DNA from: Biomphalaria glabrata
Lineage: Eukaryota; Mollusca; Gastropoda; Planorbidae
Direction of reading: 5' to 3'
Assembly: GCF_947242115.1 (NCBI RefSeq)
Contig: NC_074728.1
Location: forward strand, 11,288,221-11,352,220
DNA length: 64,000 nt
In this document: in pieces, positions 54,157 through 64,000 of the stretch
Layout of the letters: the number at the start of each line of letters is the position of its first letter
Position numbering within the stretch: the first letter of the stretch is position 1
The notes under the pieces: model-generated
Told to the model about the DNA's origin: nothing
The model's input: the letters and a program-made list of their open reading frames with translations, nothing else
Database searches by the model: none
Translations under genes and position numbers: made by a program

Positions 54157-55310
54157 CATTGTTGGTTTGAACCGCGCCTGTTAAACTACGCCTAGACATT
54201 GCAAGATTTATGAGGATATTTACCAAAAAGAGACATAAAAATAAGTAGGTGGTTAGGCTAGCTACAATGTCGCTCATGTTTAAAGTAGAGAAAGGAAGTC
54301 ACTTTTCGACGCGTAAAAAAAAAAGGATAAACTTCCAATGTCTCACTTAATTAGTGCAAGTTTTAATCAAATAGTTTCGGGTCGATTTCATTTCGTTTTT
54401 GTATCTTTTCGGTCATGTGGCCCGCGACACGAGCGTTGAAAATTTAAATGGCCCGCAGGTCGAATTAGGTTGGGCATCACTGTATTAGGCTATATATACC
54501 ATGGCATCTGGTAAAAGAAGCTTTTCGCGCCTCAAACTAATCAAGAATTACTTGGGGTCAACAATTTACTAAGATAGAATGAACAATTTGTTGTTATTTC
54601 TTGCTATTGAGAGTGATCAATGCAGGAAACAGAACTTTAATGATAGCCTAGGCCTATAGCCTACAGTATGACTTCGCTACATGCAAGGCTCATAAAATTT
54701 GATCATGATTTTGTACTAAGTAAAGAATGAATAAAAAATAAAGACGAATTCGTTTTCTAGTACAAAATCTTATTTTCACTAATCATCCTTATCCATATCC
54801 ATACTGCCCCCTCCCCCCCCCCCCAGCCCCAAACCTACAGCCACAGAATGTAGCGGTAGCCTCCAAATGATTGTATGCTTTTTATAAGAGCTATATATGA
54901 TTGTCTAAAGCTTTTAGGCGTGAAGATTTAATTTTTCTTTTTTTTTTACTGGGTAGGCGGTGGTTTAATTTTAGCTTCATTTTTTAAAATTGAAAATATA
55001 ACTCTTTTTTACAAAGCTTTATCAAATCAGTTTGTATGTCTGTCTGTCAGATACAGAATTTGAACATATTGATAAATATGGCTGTATGCGCGAAGATTTT
55101 CCCCTTAGATAAGCTTTTTTTAAAAAAGTGTTAATAAATATTTGCTACTTTTTCTTTTGATTTCTTTCTTCTGATAGTTTTTTTTTTCTTTTTGTTGGTC
55201 TCTTCAAATTTCTTGTATCTTGTATTTTTCTATCTCATCTGTTTGATGCCTTGTTTAAGACTTAACTTAAAATGTTTCATACTTCCATATTTCGCAACCT
55301 AATGCACGTG

Positions 55311-56555
55311 TTATTATACCTCTGTTGATAAGAAGCATTGTTTGTTATACCTCTGTTGATAAGAAGAAAAGTTTGTTATACCTCTGCTGATAAGAAGAAA
55401 GGTTTGTTATACCTCTGTTGATAAGAAGCAATGTTTGTTATAGGCCTACATCAGTTGGTAAGAAGCAAGGTCTGTTATACCTCTGCTGATAAGCAGAAAG
55501 GTTTGTTATACCTCTGTTGATAAGAAGAAAGGTTTGTTATATCTCTGTAGATAAAAGCAAGGTTTATTATACCTCTGTTGATAAGAAGAAAGGTTTGTTA
55601 TACTTCTGTTGATAAGAAGAAAGGTTTGTTATACATCAGATGATAAGAAGAAAGGTTTGTTATACTTCTGTAGATAAGAAGCAAGGTTTGTTATACCTCT
55701 GCTGATAAGAAGCAAGGTTTGTTATACCTCTGTTAATAAGAAGCAAGGTTTGTTATACCTCTGCTGGTAAGAAGCAAAGTTTGTTATACCTCTGTTGATA
55801 AGAAGAAAGGTTTGTTATACATCAGATGATAAGAAGAAAGGTTTGTTATACATCAGATGATAAGAAGAAAGGTTTGTTATACATCAGATGATAAGAAGAA
55901 AGGTTTGTTATACTTCTGTTGATCAGAAGCAAGGTTTGTTATACATCTGTAGATAAGAAGCAAGGTTTGTTATACCTTTGCTGATAAGAAGCAAGGTTTG
56001 TTATACCTCTGCTGGTAAGAAGCAAAGTTTGTTATACCTCTGCTGGTAAGAAGCAAAGTTTGTTATACATCAGATGATAAGAAGAAAGGTTTGTTATACA
56101 TCAGATGATAAGAAGAAAGGTTTGTTATACATCAGATGATAAGAAGAAAGGTTTGTTATACTTCTGTTGATCAGAAGCAAGGTTTGTTATACATCTGTTG
56201 ATAAGAAGCAAGGTTTGTTATACATCTGTTGATAAGAAGCAAGGTTTGTTATACCTCTGCTGATAAGAAGCAAGGTTTGTTATACCCCTGTAGATAAGAA
56301 GCAAGGTTTGTTATACCTCTGTTGATAAGAAGAAAGGTTTGTTATATCTCTGCTGATAAGAAGCAAGGTTTGTTATACCTCTGTTGATAAGAAGCAAGGT
56401 TTGTTATACCTATGCTGATAAGAAGCAAGGTTTGTTATACCTCTGTTGATAAGAAGCAAGGTTTGTTATAGCTCTGCTGGTAAGAAGCAAGGTCTGTTAT
56501 ACCTCTTTTGATAAGAAGCAAAGTTTGTTATACCTCTGCTGGTAAGAAGAAAGGC
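55311..56555. repeat. 31-bp minisatellite, about 40 copies
   Basis: The unit is GGTTTGTTATACCTCTGTTG plus ATAAGAAGCAA. Variants include ACATCAGATGATAAGAAGAA and CTCTGCTGGTAAGAAGCAA. Blocks of three ACATCAGATG units recur (near 55815-55905 and 56065-56155), showing higher-order duplication. Confidence 0.97.
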
Positions 56556-56559
56556 TTGA

Positions 56560-57145
56560 TTTTAAATGGGTCCCACTGTCACTTGGTATGTTTTTGACGG
56601 CTGTTGCTAGGATGGGGTGTAAAAGAACTAACATGTATAGTATCATGAAGTATTAAGTTTCAGCATTCCAGAGTGTTCTTTCCACCTGATTTATGGAATT
56701 ATTCTTAATGAGGCTTTTTCTTTGAAATACGACACAAAAGATTGAATGAAAATCTCTGATCTTGCTTATTTTTTAAATTTCTTTATTGACCATATTTAGT
56801 TCTAAATGGACAAGGGTTCACCTTGAGGCTATGAAGCCGTAGGAGAAGCTTTCCTGTATTTGATTATGTCTAGGTATTTGATTTAGTTGGAACATCGTCC
56901 ACCACACAGACCAGTTACCCTTCCTCATACAGCTGTTGGGTCCAATGGTAAGGCATGAAGAAATATTGTTTTGAAATAGAAGCAGTTCAGGAGTTGCCGA
57001 AGGGCAGTAGGCCTACTATGTGCTATGGTACAAACTGAAATTATTCATCAGTAAAAGAACAGGGCTTTCTTTTTAAATTGGCAATAAGTTTATCATAAGA
57101 TCAGAGATTCTGGGTTGCCTTTTTTGTTGCTATGGCTTAAATCAG
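56560..57145. other. non-coding stretch
   Basis: No exon, repeat boundary or long frame recognised. Confidence 0.4.
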
Positions 57146-57146
57146 A

Positions 57147-57300
57147 ATAAATTGCTTTATCTATATATATGATTCTCTTCTTCCCTCAACAGTTTGGACG
57201 AGCAAGGAGTAAAGGAAAGATCACTCTCTTATTTCTGCGGATAGTAACCCCACAGAAAAACAAGAAAAGGGGGGAGGTGGGGGGTAGCAAGGACTTTATT
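57147..57300. repeat. dispersed repeat family R3, copy 2
   Basis: Matches 6085-6238 from CTATATATATGATTCTCTTC through the TTATTTCTGCGGATAGT block. The following G-rich part is not shared. Confidence 0.55.
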
Positions 57301-57569
57301 TTATTCTTCTCTGGGGTCCATACTACAAGGTCATCTGTATCAAGTGCCACACTAACACAGGCCTGGTAGCTGTTTTACTCTGAAATTAAAGTGTACAGAT
57401 AAACATTTCTCCTGTTTAAAGTGGCACCTTCACATTTGGCCAATAAAACAGAGGAAATGCCTTTTACTTTCAGGACTATGTTTTATTCATATCTTGTTTC
57501 ATTTCTGAAACAATTTCTGGGTTGATTTGCTCCTTTTTTTATCAACCTACTTGCTCTATGGGATGGTAG

Positions 57570-57835
57570 GTTAGGCGCCAACTTGCTTTAACTGACATAG
57601 AAGAAGGCACCTGGCATCAAGCGGCTTCAAACAAAAAGCTGGATATTTCTTACAAAGTCTAGGATACATATTTGAGACCAAAAGAAAATCCACTGCCGAG
57701 GACAGACATTGACCTAGAAAGATAACCTATATTGATCACCGGCAGACAAGTTATGTTTGCGCTGGTATGGCAAAATATGTAGGTCACAGCTGGGACTATG
57801 TAGCTGTGTGAAATATTGCACTCCCACATTATTAT
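57570..57835 (+). pseudogene. LINE reverse transcriptase C-terminal remnant, second copy
   Basis: Parallels 21290-21600: GAAGGCACCTGGCATCAAGC, GAGACCAAAAGAAAATCCAC, GGCAGACAAGT-ATGTTTGCGC and TATGGCAAAATATGTAGG. Several stops interrupt it. Confidence 0.55.
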
Positions 57836-58309
57836 GTTTATATTTGCCTAAATAAGCTTTGCAGTTAATAAGTTTAGTTCCACTCTGTGCTGTGAATTAA
57901 GCAGGACTTTTTAACACTTTATTTTAGAACCACTCAGTTCTGCTTAACATTTGACATCCGCTAACATTTGCTGAAAATTATATCATCTATCCCCATAAAG
58001 TCTGTAACTATTATGTTTGGCCAAACCTGAGGTCCAATAATATATTTTTATTGCTAAGTGAACATTTTACTAACTATTACTTCAGCATGAACAAAATGCT
58101 CTGGAACAGAAAAGTCTCACTTTATTTACAAAAACAAGACATGAATTTATAATGAAAAAAAAATGTGTTAACAAATACAGCTCTTTACATTCTTCAAAAA
58201 CTATCAAGCACACAGTATACATTACTAGATGTATTAATACATCTTTAGAAAAGTATTCACAGAAATGATATAAATATGAGTAAAATACTTCTACTCAGAA
58301 AATACAAAA

Positions 58310-58420
58310 TTCACAACCAGTTCACCCAACTCTTATGGATACCTGACATTAGTTGGATAAGTAAAGTCAATCAGTTTTTTATTGCGCTGGCCACCTTTGT
58401 TCTCTCTTGGCCAAATAAAC
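58310..58420 (+). repeat. SINE S1 body fragment
   Basis: TTCACCCAACTCTTATGGATACCTGACATTAG in pieces, then GCGCTGGCCAC, matching S1 body blocks. No head. Confidence 0.45.
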
Positions 58421-58589
58421 AACAACAACAAAAAAAGATGACTTTTATAGCATCTGTCTTACGGCTCACAAGGTTTGAAAGGAGTTCCCTTTCTTTACTT
58501 ACCATCCATAAAAATAAACAGATGAGTAAAATAGTTTCAAAATCTGAAACAAATGTAGAAAGAGGCCAATAATAGAAAATGTATCCTTT

Positions 58590-59040
58590 GTTTAGAACCC
58601 CCCAACTCAAGAATACATTAAGAAACTAGAACAGACACAAAATAGAGCATTGAGATTCATGAAAAACAAGTACACATTTGATTAGAGTAAAATCATTAAA
58701 TTTAGATAAAGATAGAAGACTTACAAGTAAAGTTGCAATTATACATAAAACACTGAACAATAATCTTCAATCACAAAAACAAAACCTAATAAAATACTCA
58801 GAAAGACACAAAGATTAAGGCACATTCCTCGTTCCTGACAGGATAAATTTTTACAAATACTCTTTCTTCCCTAGTGCTATTAGAGCATGTAGTGAGTTGC
58901 CAAAATCAGCCAGGAAAACTAATGAGTTTAAGTTATTAATTAATATGCATGATTAGATTGACCTAAGGACATGAGTAGGACATAATCATCTTCTTTTTTT
59001 AAATATATCTGTATTTTATAAGATACGATAAGACAAAGTT
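58590..59040 (+). pseudogene. LINE (CR1/jockey-like) reverse transcriptase C-terminal remnant
   Basis: The plus strand gives EYIKKLEQTQNRALRFMKNK, KYSERHKD, FLVPDRINFYKYSFFPSAIR and NEFKLLIN. FF(P)..I..W/ACSELP followed by F-- is the standard ending of these LINE proteins. Internal stops. The minus-strand frame in this area is a shadow. Confidence 0.65.
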
Positions 59041-59450
59041 TTAAAACATAATGGATGAATAAGAAAGGAAACTAAATACTTCTCATTTTTAGTTTCCTGC
59101 TGAACTGTGTTCATTACAAACACAGTGCCCAACACTTAGATCCTAAGCCTAAAAAGTGCTTATGTTTTAAACAGCATCATACAGTTTTAAATTTAAAGCT
59201 TTAAATATATAATAATATAAAAAGTATTTTAAAGCATACAAATGTCACAAATCATATAAATATACTCAAAATGAAAAAAAAAAAAAAAAAATGAAAGTAT
59301 TAATGGAGTATAATTTTTCATTACAGAATAAAACTGGCTTTCATTGTTACACATGGTTGGTTTCGATAACATCAACTGTAATTGTTTTCTCTTCACTAGC
59401 TAGCCCAAATACTTTCATGTGACGTGTGTATAGGATGTTTCTAGCATTGA

Positions 59451-59804
59451 CTAGGTCATGCTACAGATCCATAATTTAGTGGAAAGTAAATCCAAAATAC
59501 ATCCAAGCATACTACCGTGGACTGGACACACTTTAAAGCAAGACAAGTTACAGACAAGAAGCACATAGAAAATGCTGCCAAAACATATACGATTTATTGG
59601 CTGCCTAGGAGGACTAGAAAGTTTCAAACAAGGAAGATCATAGAAAAGACTGCCAAAACATAGACTGGTTGGTGACTGAATAAGAGAAATTGAAAATTTT
59701 AGAAAAGAAAGCACATGAAAACATGCTATAACACAAACTGGCTGGTGGCTGAATAGAAAGCATTTTTTGTGATTATCTTCATAGTACCCTTCCTCTCTTC
59801 CCAT
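59451..59804. repeat. degenerate tandem repeat, about 65 bp
   Basis: Three loose units contain CATAGAAAA-CTGCCAAAACATA-AC-G-TTGG(T/C)(G/T)-CTGAATA. This explains a 117-codon minus-strand frame that has no homology. Confidence 0.55.
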
Positions 59805-60353
59805 GAAGAATTCGTAGTCAATCCTCTTTAGTATAAAAAGGGAACTTCAACCTAAGAATACCCACATAGTCGCTTTACTTTTGCCTATAACTTCTACAAA
59901 GTATTATGCTCATAAAACCCAGTATCTCATCATTAAGCAAGATTAAAATAAAATAATAATACTTTTTCAGAATTCATAACAATCTCATATCATTCACCAG
60001 GAAAAAATGAATCTTATCCTAAAATGTGTAGAGTAATTCTTCCTATTTTCCTTTCCACAAATTTGACTTGAATCTACAAGAATAATAATTTACACACACA
60101 CACTCTTGGACACAATCACATGTTAAACATATTACTTCTTTTAATATATAAAAATATCAATTGGAATGTGTTTAACAAAACATTATATACAAAAACAGAT
60201 TGATAGTATATATTATTTAATAAAGTTTTATGGGGTACAGAATGAGTTCGAGCAAATATTGTCATATACAGACAGTTTAAATAATATCCTGAAGTCTGAT
60301 AAGCAGAAATAGGTTGTTAACTTTCAGTTTTGAAAATAAAAATAAAAGCAGAT

Positions 60354-60552
60354 GAAATTTTGAAACTTAACAAACTGATAGCCACAGTTGTTTGGAATGA
60401 GACTTAACAAACTGATAGCAACAGTTGTTAGGAATGAAACTTAACAAACTGATAGCCACAATTGTTTGGAATGAAGCTTAACAAACTGATAGCAACAGTT
60501 GTTAGGAATGAAACTTAACAAACTGATAGCCACAGTTGTTTGGAATGAAACT
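60354..60552. repeat. tandem repeat, 37-38-bp unit, five copies
   Basis: Unit CTTAACAAACTGATAGCCAC plus AGTTGTTTGGAATGAAA. GCCACAGTTGTTTGG and GCAACAGTTGTTAGG units alternate, so the array grew as dimers. Confidence 0.93.
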
Positions 60553-61300
60553 TAATTAAGAGATAAGTGCAACTTTGTATAAAAGAAGAGTTTCTTTGGA
60601 GTAAACTGTAAACTTTTAATAATACTAGCATTAATATACATAATACATAACAATTAAGTATTGCTAAATAAATAAATTACCATTGACCAAATTTGTGAGG
60701 AATGTTTGTGAAAAAATAATGTGTTTTACAATGGTGGCTAATATTCAGAATGTGTTAAGTTTCAGGTCTTCCTTTTATAAGACGATTAATGCGTCCTGGC
60801 ACTAATAACAACATGATGATAGCAGGCACAATTAAAAGTATTAACCATTAAACAGTGTTTCTTAAGCTTACGCCTGTAGCCCAACCGCCCCCCCCCCCCA
60901 AAAGGCCAGTGATAAAGAATTTCTCAAGTTATGTGCAGCAGAAATGCATTCTACTGGCATCTACAGCACACACTTTGTAAAGTAAGAGTGCATGTCAAAT
61001 AAAGTGAAGGTCATGAAAGGCCAATACTGAAGTGTGAAAGATATTTTGTAGTGTGCTAGACTGTCATGTGATTATCTATCTGCCAGCTTATCTTGTTTGG
61101 TGCCTGACATGACAAAGATGGCAGACTGGCAATGGTGGAGATGAATTGAAACATCTGCCAGAAAACATGAATTAATCTTTAGAAGACACCTTTCATGAAA
61201 GAGACTTATAAGTTTCAACCAGGAAGGTGAAAATTTAATTTTGTGAACATTGCTTATAATGTCCTTTTTACTTGATTAGTTTTCAAATCTAGATCTATAG

Positions 61301-62744
61301 CAGTGATTCCCAAAGTGGTCTATATAGACCCCCAGGGGTCTACGAAGTCTTCCAAGGGGTCTACGAAAGGGAAGCAATAAATTGGGGGTCTATGAGATAC
61401 CCAAGGGGGTCTATGATAATGGATTTCATTTAAGCAGGTCTTGACTTTAATTTCTACATCCCAGTAATTAATTCATTTACTAATAAATGATTTGTACCTT
61501 AGTTAATCCTTTAAATATTTATCCTGCTAATCAAACGAAAAATTGTTGTATTTAATTTCAATACTTATCTAAATTGCTTAATTGTGTCTACATGTAACTA
61601 ACTTTTTACAAAAAGAAATGTAGATTCTACAGCGTTTATTATTTAAAATTGGGAATTTATTCCTTCATTGTCATACAAGCGGTTTTCTAAGTGCCTTTTT
61701 TTTTGAGACGATGCCATCCTGATAAAAAGATAAAGGTTTGAAAAACTTTCAAACTCTCAAAGATAAAGTTCAGAATAGACCCACAAAATCTCTCTTCAAC
61801 ATCACATAGAGAAGATCGTGGTCTGTGAGCGGTTTACAAGATCTTTTTACTTATTGCCAAATACGGAAAACACTATAGATAAAACATTGAATTTACCAGC
61901 TGTTGAAGTAGTTTTTAAAACTTTTTTTTTACATAACAGTACATTTAATATTATTAAACAAAATTCTTTAAGCAACAGCACAGTTCATGGGCACATCAGT
62001 GGTATGAGTTATAACATCTTATATAATTTTTTGCAAACGACATATACAGTTTGGGATCAGCTGCGTCATAGGCTCTGACAGAGTGTAGCGCGCTGTGTGA
62101 TGTAAACTCCCTTATTTTTCGTCAGGTTTGACGCACTAAGCCTTTCCCATGTTTGGGTATAGCTGCAAGGTGGCAGAGGTTTGAATTCAGTTTTCCTTCT
62201 GCTAGGTGGGTTGCAAGCCAAGGCTAATGAGTCCCGCCCGCCCGAAGCCTTTGCCCCTTCTTCTTTAGTAAAGATAGTGACGCGGGCCCAAAATTTGAGG
62301 AGACGTGAATGATAAAGAAATACACCAGAAACTCTTTGCGAAAACTTGTACAATGATGCTTAAGCCAAATTTATTAATTAACATTAAATGTTTGAAGGAC
62401 TACTTAATTAAACCACAAATTCCTATATAGCATTCAATATCCGTAGCAACGGATAATGAACCAGCAATAAAATATTTCCAGTGTATTTGGTGATTCCAGT
62501 AATACATATTAATTGATATTTTAATTGGATTAAATTTGAACTTTATCAATAAAAAAGGATAGATCTCTATAACTTTAAATGTAGCTTTAAATAACTTTTT
62601 CACTCATCGACTCACTACAGTTAGATATTTGTTTAAAAATGGAGTTGAATTTACTAATTTGCAATAAAAGTTAATCAGGGGGTCTACCAAATATCATAAA
62701 ACATGGCAAGGGGTCTACGAGACAAAAAAGTTTGGGAACCACTG
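61301..62744. mobile_element. Charlie-like hAT transposon, internally decayed
   Basis: Ends CAGTGATTCCCAAAGTGGTC and inverse of CAGTGGTTCCCAAACTTTTT, perfect ATCTATAG direct repeats (61293-61300, 62745-62752). Subterminal GGGGTCTACGA repeats occur at both ends. The plus strand keeps a transposase piece: LNLPAVEVVFKTFF and SLSNSTVHGHISGMSYN. The region 62085-62310 is more GC-rich, has an incomplete tRNA-like GGTTTGAATTC and may be a separate insertion. Confidence 0.9.
61818..62078 (+). pseudogene. hAT transposase fragment (ZBED5/FAM200-like group)
   Basis: KTLNLPAVEVVFKTFF, IIKQNSLSNSTVHGHISGMS and LYNFLQTTYTVWDQL match the region before the catalytic DES motif in these transposases (SLSN-TV-RRI-DM). 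Only 86 codons are open. Confidence 0.6.
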
Positions 62745-62752
62745 ATCTATAG

Positions 62753-63420
62753 CAACAATGTAAATACTACAGAATTTGTTCCTGAAAAAAAACAAAACAT
62801 CTTCATGTCCTCTTATTAGAACATGAGTCCAAGACAGCCATGCAGTTTTGGAGTTGATAACATGATGTAAAAATAAAAGACTTTACAAGAAACTAGAATT
62901 GTATAAAAGAAACGAGCACACTTAAAAATGAAGCACTAATTTCAGGATGGAGTAAATTTAGAGTGGAAACTAACACTAAAAGAATGCTGTCTGATATTTG
63001 TGCTCTACTTCATCTAGCAGCTAGATATACAATTTTATTTTCAAACAAAAAAAATATTTTTTTTTTACAAACAGTTCTAATGGCCTTGCATTGTTCTAAA
63101 AGCTTGATCAAGAAGGGAGGTAAAAGTACCAAATGAGGACAATGGGTTGAAAAAAAAAAAGTCATTAAAAGGAAAAAAAGTAATTCTATAAAAATATCTT
63201 TGAATAGTTAAATGGTTTAAACTACTGACCGTTTGTTATATTTTGTAGGCTGCTTAACATTTTTGATATTCTGAACTTGTTCCCTGTTGGCAGCAAACAG
63301 TTTTAATAGCAAGATAATATATGCCAAATATTACATTTTAATTATAGAAACATATGTACATTTAGCTGCAAGCTTCTCCTATGCCTTTTTGAACAGAATA
63401 CAACATGAACACACACAGTA
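62753..63420. other. AT-rich stretch, probable 3' UTR of the METTL24-like gene
   Basis: No coding signal. A minus-strand AATAAA is at 63034-63039, about 385 bp after the stop. Confidence 0.4.
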
Positions 63421-63819
63421 TCAGTGAAAAATCTTTAAGTCCTTTGTATGAATGACTGAGTCATTTTCCCTCAGGAAGTTTGTGTTAATGTAATGAAGAT
63501 CATAACAGCAGGAGCGAACTTTTGAACTGTAAGGTGAGTCATAATTACCAAATGGATTGAGTCTGTAGTTGAACTTCCTGAAGCCCAATGTTTCCAGGGA
63601 GCGCAATGTTTCTAGCATGACTACAAAATCAGCTCTGTCCTTTTCTCCTAGCCTCTCTGGAAAAGACTTTCCCTTCTCCTTGTAGATCCGAAAGAGCTCT
63701 GGTGTGTGTATTTCAAAGGCCAACTGCTTCACATTCTTTAAAGCCCCATCCCTGACAACTTGACGAAGTACATCCCACTCACTGTACTCAATGTCCATTT
63801 TGACATAGTCAATGGTCTT
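63421..63819 (-). CDS. METTL24-like (Methyltransf_22-type) protein, last exon only
   Basis: The acceptor TTTTTTAG at 63820-63821 is followed by KTIDYVKMDIEYSEWDVLRQ and 113 further residues, ending DLKIFH then TGA. Motifs typical of the METTL24-like C-terminus are visible: VKMDIEYSEW (an acidic beta strand as in SAM-dependent methyltransferase folds), QLAFEIHTPEL, LGFRKFNYRLNPFG and CCYDLHYINTNF. These proteins are predicted membrane-linked or secreted methyltransferase relatives with little-known substrates. The upstream exons, on the minus strand, lie beyond the right edge. A minus-strand AATAAA at 63034-63039 could end the transcript. Confidence 0.78.
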   Translation of the reverse strand, partial: KTIDYVKMDIEYSEWDVLRQVVRDGALKNVKQLAFEIHTPELFRIYKEKGKSFPERLGEKDRADFVVMLETLRSLETLGFRKFNYRLNPFGNYDSPYSSKVRSCCYDLHYINTNFLRENDSVIHTKDLKIFH

Positions 63820-64000
63820 CTAAAAAATTAAAAAAAAAATTATTTAGGAGAATGAGTCTTGATAAATATAAAAGTACCAGTAATAAAATTAAAAAAAAGA
63901 AAGGTGTGGTCTTGTTTTCTTTTGAAAAGCTGCTTTATCTATTAATTAATGATTATAATTTGCCAAAAAAAGAGACTACAAATACCTAGTGACAAAAGAT

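Larger units (their letters stand above)
51307..54482. mobile_element. hAT element, second level of nesting
   Basis: Ends CAGTGGTGTCCAAAATACGG and inverse of CAGTGATGCCCAACCTAATT, both followed by GGCCCGC/GGGCC-rich sequence. Perfect TATTAGGC direct repeats (51299-51306, 54483-54490). Without the inner insertion it is about 612 bp, so it is non-autonomous. The ends are close to those of 564-1776. Confidence 0.92.
51064..54800. mobile_element. non-autonomous hAT, family A, split by nested insertions
   Basis: The left part (51064-51298) matches 44550-44770 (TTAGGCCACTGCAACC-ATGCGGCCG, AGTGGGCCC, TTTCATAG). The right part (54491-54800) matches 45090-45190 (GACGAATT-TTTTCTA, TACAAAATCTTA-TTTTCACT, ATCATCCTTATCC). 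A second hAT (51307-54482) interrupts it. The right terminus is not preserved. Confidence 0.7.

Noticed and set aside
59451-59804. A 117-codon minus-strand frame with many Cys and Leu
   Set aside because: Explained by a degenerate tandem repeat; no recognisable domain or splice sites.

Overview
This is an AT-rich animal nuclear window with long introns, GT/AG splice sites, microsatellites and many small transposons. It best fits a heterobranch (pulmonate-type) gastropod. That placement rests on the mollusc-like ADAM10, the tRNA-derived SINEs and the general repeat style, so class is fairly likely and species is not determined. No prokaryotic, viral or CRISPR-like system is visible.

Two host genes can be supported. 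The main one is a complete minus-strand ADAM10 (Kuzbanian-type sheddase) of 18 coding exons, from the start codon at 50426 to the stop at 20780. I assembled it by hand from splice sites and similarity to ADAM10. The joined exons total 2763 nt (921 codons, 920 aa) and every junction keeps phase. The order is signal peptide, prodomain, RNKR furin site, HExGHxxGxxHD zinc protease, disintegrin and Cys-rich regions, one membrane span and a long basic, proline-rich tail. The last tail exon (20780-21001) lies 6.8 kb beyond the transmembrane exon. The second gene is the 3'-terminal exon of a METTL24-like methyltransferase-family gene (63421-63819, minus).

Layout: 1-20 kb has no convincing gene. It holds hAT remnants (564-1776, about 6240-6910, 14803-15390), minisatellites (3554-4107, 4617-4815, 7846-8175), LINE 3' ends, a SINE with clear target duplications (10308-10553) and paired dispersed repeats. 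20.8-50.4 kb is ADAM10. Its introns carry a 4.3-kb inverted-repeat element with a nested piggyBac-like insertion (22541-26794), a foldback-like element (37081-37973), a TTAA MITE (40036-40177), a 2.5-kb non-autonomous hAT (40384-42848), two smaller hATs and several SINEs. 51-54.8 kb, just upstream of ADAM10, holds three hAT-type elements inserted one inside another, the innermost with a decayed DUF4371/ZMYM1-like transposase. 55.3-56.6 kb is a 31-bp minisatellite of about 40 copies, followed by LINE fragments, a 37-bp repeat, a Charlie-like hAT (61301-62744) and the METTL24-like exon.

The most interesting items are the repeated exon-17 splice junction in ADAM10, the nested hATs with exact 8-bp target duplications, the foldback-like element, and a piggyBac-like insertion whose empty site survives in a neighbouring duplicate. 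I did not find a clearly new biological system.
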